Assembly: GCF_003860465.1 (NCBI RefSeq)
Contig: NZ_CP034183.1
Span: forward strand, 124,001 to 188,000
Source: Deinococcus psychrotolerans
GTDB lineage: Bacteria > Deinococcota > Deinococci > Deinococcales > Deinococcaceae
Length of the DNA stretch: 64,000 nt
Reading direction: 5' to 3'
In this document: positions 15,451 to 23,745 of the stretch, piece by piece
Position numbering within the stretch: position 1 is the first letter of the stretch
Layout of the letters: every line of letters starts with the position of its first letter
The notes under the pieces: model-generated
The model's database searches: none
What the model was told of the DNA's origin: nothing
The model's input: the letters and a program-made list of their open reading frames with translations, nothing else
Translations under genes and position numbers: made by a program

Positions 15451-15696
15451 ATGACATACGAAACTGCACAACGGGTCACTGTCAGTTTGCCGTCCAACCT
15501 TGCCACTTATCTTGACGAGTACCAGAAAAGCCATAAGCTCAGCAGCCGGAGTGAGGCGGTGGCACAGGCCATTGAGGCTCTGCGAGAAAAGCAACTGGCC
15601 GAGGAATACGCCGAATACGCCCGTTCCGGCGAGTTTGTTGACCTTGAAAATGGGGATGGACTGGACTCCGGTGAGGATGACAGGCTGTGGAAGTAG
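15451..15696 (+). CDS. Ribbon-helix-helix antitoxin
   Basis: 81 residues. The N-terminal half is a CopG/MazE-type ribbon-helix-helix: RVTVSLPSNLATYLDEYQ (strand and helix 1), then SSRSEAVAQAIEALRE (helix 2). The C-terminal half is strongly acidic (VDLENGDGLDSGEDD), as expected of a segment that binds and blocks the toxin. It overlaps the MazF-type gene by 10 bp. Such antitoxins repress their own operon, and GTATGCA repeats sit over the start. Confidence 0.85.
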   Translation: MTYETAQRVTVSLPSNLATYLDEYQKSHKLSSRSEAVAQAIEALREKQLAEEYAEYARSGEFVDLENGDGLDSGEDDRLWK

Positions 15697-16034
15697 GACT
15701 CATTCGGCGCGGTGATATTTTCCTGGTGGACTTTTCGCCTGCCCGGAATAACGAGGCCAACTTCACCCGCCCTGCCGTCGTCGTGACCAACAATGCCGCC
15801 AACGCTCAGAACGTCGTCATTACGGTGGTGCCGCTGACCAGTAACGTGGAGCGGGTCTACGCCTTTCAATTGCTACTCCCCAACGAGCGCACCGATCTCA
15901 ATGAGGACAGCAAAGCACAGGTCGAGCAACTTCGCAGCGTGGCCCTGAGCCGGGTGCTGCGCCGCCTCGGACACGTTCCCGAAGACCTGATGACGCAACT
16001 CAGCGAACGGGTGCGACTGCATCTGGCTCTCTAG
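15687..16034 (+). CDS. MazF/PemK-family endoribonuclease toxin
   Basis: 115 residues starting at GTG 15687. Family blocks are clear: IRRGDIFLVDFSPARNNEANFTRPAVVVTNN with the conserved Gly-Asp and Arg-Pro, VITVVPLTSN, and QVEQLRSVALSRVLRRLGHVPE, in which QLRSV is the usual active-site block. MazF enzymes cut single-stranded RNA at short motifs. It is coupled to the RHH antitoxin by overlap. Length and motifs are complete, so activity is expected. Confidence 0.92.
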   Translation: MEVGLIRRGDIFLVDFSPARNNEANFTRPAVVVTNNAANAQNVVITVVPLTSNVERVYAFQLLLPNERTDLNEDSKAQVEQLRSVALSRVLRRLGHVPEDLMTQLSERVRLHLAL

Positions 16035-16052
16035 CGCCTATCCCGCCCCCGT

Positions 16053-16078
16053 TCCCTGCCCAAGCTGGGGCCTGAGCG
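16053..16078. repeat. 26-bp direct repeat, right copy
   Basis: Matches the copy at 15390-15415 at 25 of 26 positions and begins 18 bp after the MazF stop codon. Composition changes abruptly to AT-rich just after it. Confidence 0.8.
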
Positions 16079-16109
16079 TGGAGAGAAAGCAGATTGTGAA
16101 AACTATTTT

Positions 16110-16565
16110 TTACAAAAGTCTTGCTTTCGCACGCTCAAAATCCCCTTCAGAGATAACTCCCGAAGTCTTCAGTGTATGTAGCTTCTGAAGTTCGTCAGCG
16201 ACAGATAGGGATACTGGGTGTGCAGATCGCTGTCTTGCCTCATCAAGCCGCTTACCAAATTCCTCTCTAAATTTGTCAAATTCTTTCTTATGCTCCAAGC
16301 CGAAAATCACAGCATTTTCACTCGCATTTCCATATAAAAGCGCTGCTTGCCCTTCATCTACGCCGCTAGCTATAATTCTAATGTGTCCTTTCATAAATAG
16401 ATCGGCCTTCCTAAACTCGACAGATGTAATCTGAGTGAGCAGAAATTCCTTATCACCTTTGAACCCATGTGTAAAAAGAGCCATACCTCCGCGCCTTTTG
16501 ATGATCACCTTATTTCCAGAGATACAAATTTGTCCGTTCACACCCTTAATTTCTATATCATTCAT
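16110..16565 (-). CDS. PH-like (DUF4429-type) protein with C-terminal SHOCT domain
   Basis: 151 residues. The N-terminal domain (about 1-95) has KVIIKRRGGMALFTHGFKGDKEFLLTQITSVEF, a short beta-rich pattern seen in DUF4429/PH-like proteins. The C-terminal VADELQKLHTLKTSGVISEGDFERAKARLL is a SHOCT domain, a small oligomerisation module. The gene is markedly AT-rich, with AT-ending codons (ATA, AAA, TCA, AGA), unlike its GC-rich neighbours, which is a strong sign of recent transfer. It lies convergent to the MazF module and upstream of carB. Its function is unknown; relatives often accompany mobile or defence genes, but that link is inference. Confidence 0.75.
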   Translation of the reverse strand: MNDIEIKGVNGQICISGNKVIIKRRGGMALFTHGFKGDKEFLLTQITSVEFRKADLFMKGHIRIIASGVDEGQAALLYGNASENAVIFGLEHKKEFDKFREEFGKRLDEARQRSAHPVSLSVADELQKLHTLKTSGVISEGDFERAKARLL

Positions 16566-16634
16566 ATCTAGATGAATGCTAGATGGGATCGCCTTACAAA
16601 AAAATTACTCGACGGGTTGATTTAATCTGTGTAA

Positions 16635-16650
16635 GTCATAATGGTATGAC
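16635..16650. promoter_or_regulatory. Inverted repeat GTCAT-N6-ATGAC upstream of the SHOCT gene
   Basis: A 5-bp perfect inverted repeat lies 70 bp upstream of the SHOCT gene start and 44 bp after carB, in AT-rich DNA. It could be an operator; evidence is weak. Confidence 0.25.
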
Positions 16651-16693
16651 GAGCTTTGGCAACGGTATTCGAAGCAAATCTGAGTTGTCGTAC

Positions 16694-19600
16694 TTATTTT
16701 CGGGCGCTCAACCACTCCTGCAAGCTCCGAACCCCCAACTCCGCCCCCTGCGCCGCCTGTATCGCCTTCGCCGTCCACTCGGCCCCTTCCTTCGTGCTCA
16801 CAATCGGCACGCCGCGCTCCAGGGCCGTGCGGAGCAACTGGCTCCCGGTCACGTCAATCAGCAAATCAGGCAACGCCTCTTCAAACAACACCGTGCCGTC
16901 CTGCTCCCGAAGGACGCTCAGGCCCGCGCCTTCCAGCACGCCCGCCACTTCATCTAACCCCTCGCCCAGCAGCAGCGCCACGCCCGACAGCGGCAGATTG
17001 CTCTTGGCCCCCAGCGCGGCGCGGTAGAAGGCCAGATACGGGTCGGCGTCAATGCCCATGCTCTCGCCAGTGCTTTTCATCTCCGGCCCCAGAATCGGCA
17101 GCACCCCCTTGAATTTCAGGAATGGCAGATGCACTTCCTTGACGCTGTACATGCTGGGCTTGGGCGTCTCGGTCAGCCCGATCTCCGCGAGCGTCTGCCC
17201 CACCGCGATGCGGGCCGCGTACTTCGCCAGCGGATGCCCGGTGGCCTTGCTCACATACGGCACGGTGCGCGAGGCACGGGGATTGGCTTCCAAGATGTAG
17301 GCAATCCCGTCCTTGACGGCGTACTGCACATTCATCAGCCCACGCACGCCCAACGCCAGCGCCAGCCGCTCGGTGGTGTCCTTGACCGTCTGCGTCAGCT
17401 CGGCGCTGAGGCTGATCGGCGGCGTGATGCAGGCCGAGTCGCCGCTGTGCACGCCCGCCGCCTCGATGTGCTCCATGATGCCCGCCACCACCGCCGTCTG
17501 CCCGTCGCACAGGCAGTCCACATCCAGCTCCAGCGCCCCCGAGAGGTACTGATCGAGCAAAATGCTCGGCTGCCCTTCCACGGCGGCGTAGACCTCGTCT
17601 AAGTAGGTCTGCAACTCCTCAGCGCCGCCCACGATCCGCATGGCCCGCCCGCCCAGCACATAACTGGGCCGCGCCATCAGCGGAAAGCCGAGCTTGGCGG
17701 CCAGTTCCTGCGCCTCGCCGGGCGTCTCGGCCACCAGGCCGCGTGGCTGCGCGATGCCCAGCCGCTCACACAGCGCGTTGAAGCTGGCCCGGTCCTCGGC
17801 CTCGTTGATAGTGGCCGGGCTGGTGCCGATGATCGGCGCTCCAGCGGCTTCCAGCTTGCCCGCCAGTTTCAGCGGCGTCTGCCCGCCGAGCTGCACGATC
17901 ACGCCCACCGGCTTCTCGTGCTCCACGATGTTCATCACGTCTTCAAAGGTCAGCGGCTCGAAGTACAGCCGATCGGCGGTGTCGTAATCGGTGCTGACCG
18001 TCTCGGGGTTGGAATTGATCATGATGGTCTCGTATCCGGCTTCCTGCAAGGCCCACACCGCGTGCACGGTGGCGTAGTCGAACTCCACACCCTGCCCGAT
18101 CCGGTTGGGACCGCTGCCCAGAATGACCACTTTGGGCTTGTCGGTCTGGCGCACCTCGTCTTCCCACTCGTAGGTCGAGTAGTGATACGGCGTGTGCGCC
18201 TCGAACTCGGCGGCGCAGGTGTCCACCGTCTTGTAGACCGGCAGCGCGTTGGCCTTTTTGCGAATGGCGCGGGTTTCCAGCTCGGTCAGGCCCACGATCT
18301 CGCCGATGCGGGCGTCGCTGAACCCCAGCCGCTTGACCTCGCGCCAGTACTCGTACTTCCACTCGGCAATCGGGCCGAGTTCCAGAATCTCGCGCTCGGC
18401 GGCCACGATCTCGTGAAGCTGCCCCAAGAACCAGCGGTCAATCCGGGTCAGGTCGAACAACTGGTCTACGCTGAGGTCGCGTCGCAGCAGCTCGATCACG
18501 GCTTCCAGGCGGCGCGGGTTGGGGTACAGCAGGTCGCGCAGCTGTGCCTCGTCCATCTCGGCATACAAACCGCGCACGTCGCTCTCGGTGCTTCGGAGCG
18601 CCTTCTGCAAGCTCTCCTTGAAGGTGCGGCCCAGCGCCATCACTTCGCCCACCGAGCGCATCTGGGTGCCCAGATGGTCGGACGTGCCGGGGAACTTCTC
18701 GAAGGCGAAGCGCGGAATCTTCGTCACCACATAGTCGATACTCGGCTCGAACGACGCGGGCGTCACGCGGGTGATGTCGTTGGGCAATTCATCCAGGTGG
18801 TAACCCACCGCCAGCAGCGCGGCAATTTTAGCAATCGGGAAGCCGGTGGCCTTGCTCGCCAGTGCCGAGGAGCGCGACACACGCGGGTTCATCTCGATGA
18901 CGATCACGCGCCCGTTGTCGGGATTGACCGAGAACTGGATGTTGCTGCCGCCCGTCGCCACGCCGATCTCGCGGATGATCGCTAGCGACATGTCGCGCAG
19001 CCGCTGGTATTCCACGTCGCTGAGCGTCTGGGCCGGGGCCACCGTGATCGAGTCGCCGGTATGCACGCCCATCGGGTCGAAGTTCTCGATGCCCGTGATG
19101 ATAATCACCGTGTCGGCTGTGTCGCGCATGACTTCCAGCTCGTATTCCTTCCAGCCGAGAATGCTTTCTTCCAGCAGCACACTCGTCACGGGCGAGTCGC
19201 GCAAACCACCCTCGGTGATGTCTAAGAATTCCTCGTAGGTGTGGGCGATGCCGCCGCCTGTGCCGCCGAGCGTGAAGCTGGGGCGGATGACCACCGGCAG
19301 GCCGAGTTCCTTCTGGTACTCGGTGGCCTCTTCCATGCTGTGAACCATCTTGCCCTTGGCGGTTTCGATGCCGATTTTCTTCATGGCCGCCTGAAACAGC
19401 TCGCGGTCCTCGCCCTTCTTGATGGCCTCCACACCCGCGCCGATCAGCTCCACGCCGTACTTCTCCAGCGTGCCGCGCTCATGCAGCTCCATGGCGAGGT
19501 TCAGCGCCGTCTGGCCGCCGAGGGTGGGCAGCAGGGCGTCTGGGCGCTCCTTGGCGATCACTTTTTCCACGAATTCGGGCGTCAGTGGCTCCAGGTAAGT

Positions 19601-19789
19601 GGCATCCGACAGATCGGGGTCGGTCATGATGGTCGCCGGATTACTGTTGACCAGCACCACGCGGTAGCCCTCTTTCTTGAGCGCTTTGAGGGCCTGAGTG
19701 CCGGAATAATCAAACTCGGCAGCCTGCCCAATTTGAATAGGGCCGCTGCCGAGGATCAGAATCGTTTGAAGGTCAGTTCGCTTAGGCAT
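16694..19789 (-). CDS. carB: Carbamoyl-phosphate synthase large subunit
   Basis: 1031 residues from the ATG at 19789, where the protein begins [17 protein letters not shown] as most CarB proteins do. It makes carbamoyl phosphate for arginine and pyrimidines. Two homologous ATP-grasp halves are visible. The first has [15 protein letters not shown] and [14 protein letters not shown]; the second has [15 protein letters not shown] and [13 protein letters not shown]. They are joined by the oligomerisation domain, with an MGS-like allosteric domain at the C-terminus. An ATG at 19873 adds 28 residues of no family similarity. No carA is nearby, so the subunits are encoded apart. No ribosome site is obvious at 19789. 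Confidence 0.96.
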   Translation of the reverse strand: MPKRTDLQTILILGSGPIQIGQAAEFDYSGTQALKALKKEGYRVVLVNSNPATIMTDPDLSDATYLEPLTPEFVEKVIAKERPDALLPTLGGQTALNLAMELHERGTLEKYGVELIGAGVEAIKKGEDRELFQAAMKKIGIETAKGKMVHSMEEATEYQKELGLPVVIRPSFTLGGTGGGIAHTYEEFLDITEGGLRDSPVTSVLLEESILGWKEYELEVMRDTADTVIIITGIENFDPMGVHTGDSITVAPAQTLSDVEYQRLRDMSLAIIREIGVATGGSNIQFSVNPDNGRVIVIEMNPRVSRSSALASKATGFPIAKIAALLAVGYHLDELPNDITRVTPASFEPSIDYVVTKIPRFAFEKFPGTSDHLGTQMRSVGEVMALGRTFKESLQKALRSTESDVRGLYAEMDEAQLRDLLYPNPRRLEAVIELLRRDLSVDQLFDLTRIDRWFLGQLHEIVAAEREILELGPIAEWKYEYWREVKRLGFSDARIGEIVGLTELETRAIRKKANALPVYKTVDTCAAEFEAHTPYHYSTYEWEDEVRQTDKPKVVILGSGPNRIGQGVEFDYATVHAVWALQEAGYETIMINSNPETVSTDYDTADRLYFEPLTFEDVMNIVEHEKPVGVIVQLGGQTPLKLAGKLEAAGAPIIGTSPATINEAEDRASFNALCERLGIAQPRGLVAETPGEAQELAAKLGFPLMARPSYVLGGRAMRIVGGAEELQTYLDEVYAAVEGQPSILLDQYLSGALELDVDCLCDGQTAVVAGIMEHIEAAGVHSGDSACITPPISLSAELTQTVKDTTERLALALGVRGLMNVQYAVKDGIAYILEANPRASRTVPYVSKATGHPLAKYAARIAVGQTLAEIGLTETPKPSMYSVKEVHLPFLKFKGVLPILGPEMKSTGESMGIDADPYLAFYRAALGAKSNLPLSGVALLLGEGLDEVAGVLEGAGLSVLREQDGTVLFEEALPDLLIDVTGSQLLRTALERGVPIVSTKEGAEWTAKAIQAAQGAELGVRSLQEWLSARK

Positions 19790-20080
19790 TCCAAAAATAG
19801 AGTATGGCATGGATGGGCTGTGGGGTGGTAGGGGAGATGTATGGTTATGCAGAGAATTGAGAGCGTAATGCACCCTAAGCTGGCAACTCGGAAAGGTAAA
19901 TTACAGCACCGAGAGGCAGGCTGCGAGGCAAATCTAGTCAGCTGGATACGCCGTCATTTTTGTATAAACCTTCTAATTAGCAGATAAAGATTCAGTTTTC
20001 ATAAATTCAAATAAACCAAACCGCTTTACATTGTCACCCGCCTTCCCCCGCTCCAGCATCAGTTTTGGCAGAATGTGCCT
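19790..20080. other. AT-rich intergenic region between carB and frnE
   Basis: About 290 bp between divergent genes. It is AT-rich around 19940-20030 and presumably holds both promoters, but I see no pair of boxes good enough to name. No tRNA, hairpin with a T-run, or pyrimidine-responsive leader is visible. A longer carB frame enters it to 19873 without coding character. Confidence 0.4.
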
Positions 20081-20833
20081 ATGACTCAACTTCTCTCCCC
20101 GCCCGCCGCCCAACGCCTGCAAGTAGACATCTGGTCGGACATCGCCTGCCCGTGGTGCTACATCGGCAAGCGGCGCTTTGAACAGGCGCTTGAGCAGTTT
20201 GAAGGCAAAGACAACGTAGAAATCGTCTGGCACAGCTTCGAGCTTGACCCCTCCGCGCCCCAGAGCAAGCCGAGTGGCCCCAACGCCATGCGCGACGGCC
20301 TCGCCAGCAAGTACGGACGCAGCGCTGCCGAAGCCCAGGGAATGCTGGACAGCATGACCCAGACTGCCGCCGAAGTCGGACTGGAGTACCACTTCGATCA
20401 GGCCCAGCCCGCCAACACCTTCTTGTCACACCAGCTCATTCACTTTGCCGCCGAACACGGTTTGCAAGACGCCATGAAAGAGCGGCTGCTCCTCGCCTAC
20501 TTCAGCGAGGGCCAGCATCTGGGCCAACTCGACACGCTGGTGAAACTGGGTGCTGAAGTCGGCCTGAACGCTGATGAAGTTCGCACCGTGCTGGAGCAGC
20601 AAACCTACGCCGAAGCGGTAAGAAGCGACGAAGCACAGGCCCAGGCCTACGGCATCAGCGGCGTGCCCTTCTTTGTGCTGGGCAACAAGTACGGCGTCAG
20701 CGGAGCGCAGGCCCCGGGGACGATCTTGAGTGCGCTCAAGCAGGTCTGGAACGAGCAAGCGCCGCTGCAACTGATCGGTGCGGCAGACGCGGAAGGCTGC
20801 GAAGACGGCTCATGCGCGGTGCCGCAGCGCTGA
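20081..20833 (+). CDS. frnE: FrnE-like DsbA-family disulfide oxidoreductase
   Basis: About 250 residues from the ATG at 20081. A thioredoxin fold opens with VDIWSDIACPWCYIGKRRFE, giving the active-site CPWC at residues 23-26. A helical insertion follows (residues 60-180), then the cis-Pro loop GISGVPFFVLGNKYGVSGAQ. The C-terminus carries CEDGSC, a Cys-x4-Cys motif. The Deinococcus radiodurans FrnE protein is known for exactly this CxxC plus C-terminal Cx4C pair and contributes to oxidative and radiation tolerance. No signal peptide is visible, so the protein acts in the cytoplasm. Confidence 0.92.
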   Translation: MTQLLSPPAAQRLQVDIWSDIACPWCYIGKRRFEQALEQFEGKDNVEIVWHSFELDPSAPQSKPSGPNAMRDGLASKYGRSAAEAQGMLDSMTQTAAEVGLEYHFDQAQPANTFLSHQLIHFAAEHGLQDAMKERLLLAYFSEGQHLGQLDTLVKLGAEVGLNADEVRTVLEQQTYAEAVRSDEAQAQAYGISGVPFFVLGNKYGVSGAQAPGTILSALKQVWNEQAPLQLIGAADAEGCEDGSCAVPQR

Positions 20834-20868
20834 GCATTGATGATTTGACTGAGTTGATTTGAATGAGG

Positions 20869-21471
20869 TCAGGCTGCTCCCAGTGCCAGCGTGCGGCGCA
20901 GTTTGCGTTCTTGCCAGACCATTCCCGCCAAGCTGAGCGCCCCCAGCCCCAGCAGCGCGGTCAATGGCCAACCGCTACCGCTGAGCAGAGAGCTGAGGCG
21001 CTCGCCGCGTGGCAAAGCGCTCAGGCTCAGGCCAGCGGGCAGGGCGCAGCACAGCAGCACGCACACGCTGTCCATCACGAAGGCGCGTTGGCGGCGCTCG
21101 AAGCGCTGGGTCAGCAGATGAGCAAGGCCGAACAGCACCAAGCTGAGCGCGGGAAGCGAAATCACTGTCCAGAACGGTAGCCGCGCCAGCGAAGACCACA
21201 GCGTAAGAGCAAACACCGCCAAAATCGCCAGCCCGTTGACCACCATTCCAATCGAGTGACCGCTGCTGCGCCACGCCAATTCGCCCTGCGACAAATACAG
21301 TCGCCGCAACGATTGGCGCACGGTTTCAGGATGCCCCAGCAAGCTGAGGACGCCGCTTTGGCCGCAGGCTGCGCTGTCTTCGAGGTGCGCGGCGTATTCG
21401 CGCTCAAGCCGGGTGCGGGCTGAAGCGGGAAGTCCGTGTGTGGCGGTGTCTAGCCACTCCTCAAAGGTCAT
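20869..21471 (-). CDS. HAAS/DUF1700-like membrane protein paired with PadR
   Basis: About 200 residues from the ATG at 21471. The N-terminal region MTFEEWLDTATHGLPASARTRL followed by EREYAAHLEDS is an alpha-helical soluble domain like the HAAS or permease-prefix domain. Four or more hydrophobic helices follow between residues 75 and 190. The gene lies 59 bp after padR on the same strand. PadR regulators are commonly linked to such HAAS membrane proteins, where the pair senses envelope or drug stress. The function of this member is unknown. Longer upstream starts have no similarity and run into padR. Confidence 0.65.
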   Translation of the reverse strand: MTFEEWLDTATHGLPASARTRLEREYAAHLEDSAACGQSGVLSLLGHPETVRQSLRRLYLSQGELAWRSSGHSIGMVVNGLAILAVFALTLWSSLARLPFWTVISLPALSLVLFGLAHLLTQRFERRQRAFVMDSVCVLLCCALPAGLSLSALPRGERLSSLLSGSGWPLTALLGLGALSLAGMVWQERKLRRTLALGAA

Positions 21472-21530
21472 CGGTGTAGCAATGACCGGTCGGGAGAACC
21501 GCTGGGCCGGGCCGATCACCCGCGTCCGCC

Positions 21531-21845
21531 TCACCCTTCGCCGCCCATCACCGCGCTCACGGCCCGAATCTGGCGCTGCCAATCGCCCTGCGCCCGGGTG
21601 AGCTCCTTGCGGCCCCGCTCGGTCAGGCGGTACTCACGGCGAATGCGCCCGCCGACTTCCGTTTCGCTGCTTTCGACCAACTGCTCAGCTTCCAGAGCGT
21701 GCAGCGCCGGATAAAGCGTGCCTTCCTTGGCACTCAGCAGTCCCTCGCTGCGTCCCTTGATGGCCTGCGCGATGGCGTAGCCGTGTTCAGGCTGCCGCTC
21801 CAGCACCGCCAAAATAAGCATCCGAAGTTGCTGCTTGTTGTTCAT
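21531..21845 (-). CDS. PadR-family transcriptional regulator
   Basis: 104 residues from the ATG at 21845. The winged-helix PadR signature is clear: LRMLILAVLERQPEHGYAIAQAIK, then AKEGTLYPALHALEAEQLVES and GRIRREYRLTERGRKEL. The short C-terminal helix marks the PadR-s2 subtype. The start is fixed by a TATAGT box 7 nt upstream. An inverted repeat, CTATAC...GTATAG, covers this promoter, so autorepression is likely, probably including the downstream membrane protein. Confidence 0.9.
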   Translation of the reverse strand: MNNKQQLRMLILAVLERQPEHGYAIAQAIKGRSEGLLSAKEGTLYPALHALEAEQLVESSETEVGGRIRREYRLTERGRKELTRAQGDWQRQIRAVSAVMGGEG

Positions 21846-21852
21846 GGCTCCC

Positions 21853-21878
21853 ACTATACCTCAGCTTGAGATGTATAG
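21853..21878 (-). promoter_or_regulatory. PadR promoter with overlapping inverted repeat
   Basis: The -10 is TATAGT (minus strand, 21853-21858), 7 nt before the padR ATG. CTATAC (21854-21859) and GTATAG (21873-21878) form a perfect inverted repeat spanning it, with CTCA and TGAG inside. This is a good candidate PadR operator. Confidence 0.5.
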
Positions 21879-21889
21879 GCCGCTCAAGC

Positions 21890-22834
21890 TCAAACAGGAG
21901 CCGATAAAAGCTGCACCGCTCCCGCCACAAGCTCCACGCTGATTTGGCGCTGAGTGCCGATGAGTTCGCCGTCCAAGTGGGAAACGACACCGCTTTGCCA
22001 GCGTACTGTGACGCTCTGCCCGCTGCCAGAGCGCACGCGTGGATCGCTCATGTGGCTGGCCCGCAGCACTTTGAGCATCAGGGCCAGCAAACGGGGCCGG
22101 CTGAGTTGAGTCCCCAGTACCACGTTGAGCTGCCCATCGAAGGCGTCGGAAGTCGGCGAAATCATAAAGCCGCCGCCGTAGCGCGTGCCATTCATCACCG
22201 CCACCAAGCACGACGGGCCAGCGTAGAGGGTCTGGCCGCCGAGCAGCACCTCCACCGTTTCGGTTTTGAGCTGCCGCACTGCGCTCAGTGCCGCCCACAA
22301 GTAGCGCCCCAAGCCGGGAAGCTGCGCCGGAGCTTTGAGCAGCAGCGCCGCCACCTGAGCGTCAAAACCCATGCCCAGTCCGTTCATCAACCATTCTTGG
22401 CGTTCGGTTTGCCCTGCGCCGCTGTATGTGCAGCGCAGCACGTCGGCGGCGCGGGGCGGGCGGCTCAGGCGGCTCAGGGCGCTGTCAAAGTTGCCGGGCT
22501 TGAGGCCCAGCATTCCCGCGAAGTCGTTGCCGGTGCCCAGCGGCACCAGGCCCAGCATTCGCCCGGTGCCCACCAGCGCGGGCAGCAAGCGGTTCACCGT
22601 GCCGTCACCGCCCACTGCCAGCACCGCTGTGCCGGGCGGCAAAGCCTGCACGCGGCTCAGGGCGTCCTCGGCACTGGCGGCGCTCAGCCAGCTCCACGGC
22701 AGAGTATGAGCATTCAGGGCCGCTTCCAATCGGGGCCACTCTCGCAGCGCCAGCCCGCGCCCCGCCTGCGGATTGAGAACGACAGCCAGCGAACGGAAGG
22801 GGAAAGGTGAAGGCGGTAAAGGTGAAATGGGCAC
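21890..22834 (-). CDS. Diacylglycerol/lipid kinase family protein (DagK/YegS-like)
   Basis: 314 residues from a GTG start with GAGG 5 nt upstream. The catalytic domain shows VVLNPQAGRG (nucleotide entry), AVGGDGTVNRLLPALVGT with the GGDGT signature near residue 75, and LGLVPLGTGNDFAGMLGL. The C-terminal domain has NGTRYGGGFMISP and HLDGELIG, both typical. Members phosphorylate diacylglycerol or other lipids with ATP at the membrane. The exact lipid cannot be read from sequence. Confidence 0.9.
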   Translation of the reverse strand: MPISPLPPSPFPFRSLAVVLNPQAGRGLALREWPRLEAALNAHTLPWSWLSAASAEDALSRVQALPPGTAVLAVGGDGTVNRLLPALVGTGRMLGLVPLGTGNDFAGMLGLKPGNFDSALSRLSRPPRAADVLRCTYSGAGQTERQEWLMNGLGMGFDAQVAALLLKAPAQLPGLGRYLWAALSAVRQLKTETVEVLLGGQTLYAGPSCLVAVMNGTRYGGGFMISPTSDAFDGQLNVVLGTQLSRPRLLALMLKVLRASHMSDPRVRSGSGQSVTVRWQSGVVSHLDGELIGTQRQISVELVAGAVQLLSAPV

Positions 22835-23017
22835 GGTTGCCTCAGCATAGCGGGTCTGTGACAGGCCGGGCGACCGAGGGGAAGTGAGCTTTCTCGCCGT
22901 TCGGCTGGCTCAGCGGCCACCTCCGGGGCAAAAGACCGCTTTCAGACGGGTAGTCTGGATGCCTTTGTAGCTTCCGGTGAAATTAAGCGGCTCAGCGAGG
23001 TTCAGCATAGAGGCAAC

Positions 23018-23623
23018 ATGGTCATTCCCCTTTTTCCGCTCCCTCAATTCGTTCTCTTTCCAGGACAGGTGGTGCCGCTCTACGTCTTCGAGGAGCGCTA
23101 CCGCTCACTGCTGGCCCGCGTTCAGCGCAGCGGCGAGGCGTTCGGGATGCTGCAAATCCTGACGCCCTCCACCGAAGACCCGCGCCCCCTCGAATCCCGG
23201 CTCTCGGCGATTGGCACCCTCGCTCACCTGCGCGACGTGGCCCCACATGAAGACGGCACGTCCTCGATCACGGTGGTGGGCGGCGAGCGCTTTCAGATCC
23301 GGGAGCTGGTGCCGGGTGAAGAGTATCTGCTCGCTGAGATCGAATTGCTTCCCCTTGAGGAAGACCCGAGCACTCAGGCCCCCGCCATCCAGCGGGCGCT
23401 GACCAACCGGCTGGTCACCGACCTGCTGCGCCTGCACCCCGCCGAGCGCGAGGCAATTGTGCGCCACGCTCCGCCGGAGCCGCTGTTGCTGGCGTCGTTC
23501 GCCTCGGTGCTCTTGCCTCTCAGCGGCGAGGAGCGCCAGCAAGTTCTGGAAGCCGCCACCCTAACCGATAGATTAGAGACGCTGATCGGCTTAGTGCCGG
23601 TAGAAGCGCGGGAGCTGAACTGA
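23018..23623 (+). CDS. LON substrate-binding (N-terminal) domain protein
   Basis: A 201-residue free-standing LON N-domain: MVIPLFPLPQFVLFPGQVVPLYVFEERYR is the diagnostic start, followed by IGTLAHLRDVAPHEDGTSSITVVGGERF and a helical C-terminal half ending RLETLIGLVPV. There is no AAA ATPase or protease domain. Such proteins are common but their function is poorly defined; they may bind unfolded peptides. GAGG lies 4 nt before the ATG. Confidence 0.88.
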   Translation: MVIPLFPLPQFVLFPGQVVPLYVFEERYRSLLARVQRSGEAFGMLQILTPSTEDPRPLESRLSAIGTLAHLRDVAPHEDGTSSITVVGGERFQIRELVPGEEYLLAEIELLPLEEDPSTQAPAIQRALTNRLVTDLLRLHPAEREAIVRHAPPEPLLLASFASVLLPLSGEERQQVLEAATLTDRLETLIGLVPVEARELN

Positions 23624-23745
23624 GGAGTGGGGAGAGTGGGTTCTTATACGGATTTCCGTTGAGCCAGCGATCAAAGAACTTCTTTCCCGGCCACCCCACA
23701 AAAGGGAGAAACCGCGCTGGCCGCCAGTCTTAGCCGATTGGCGGC

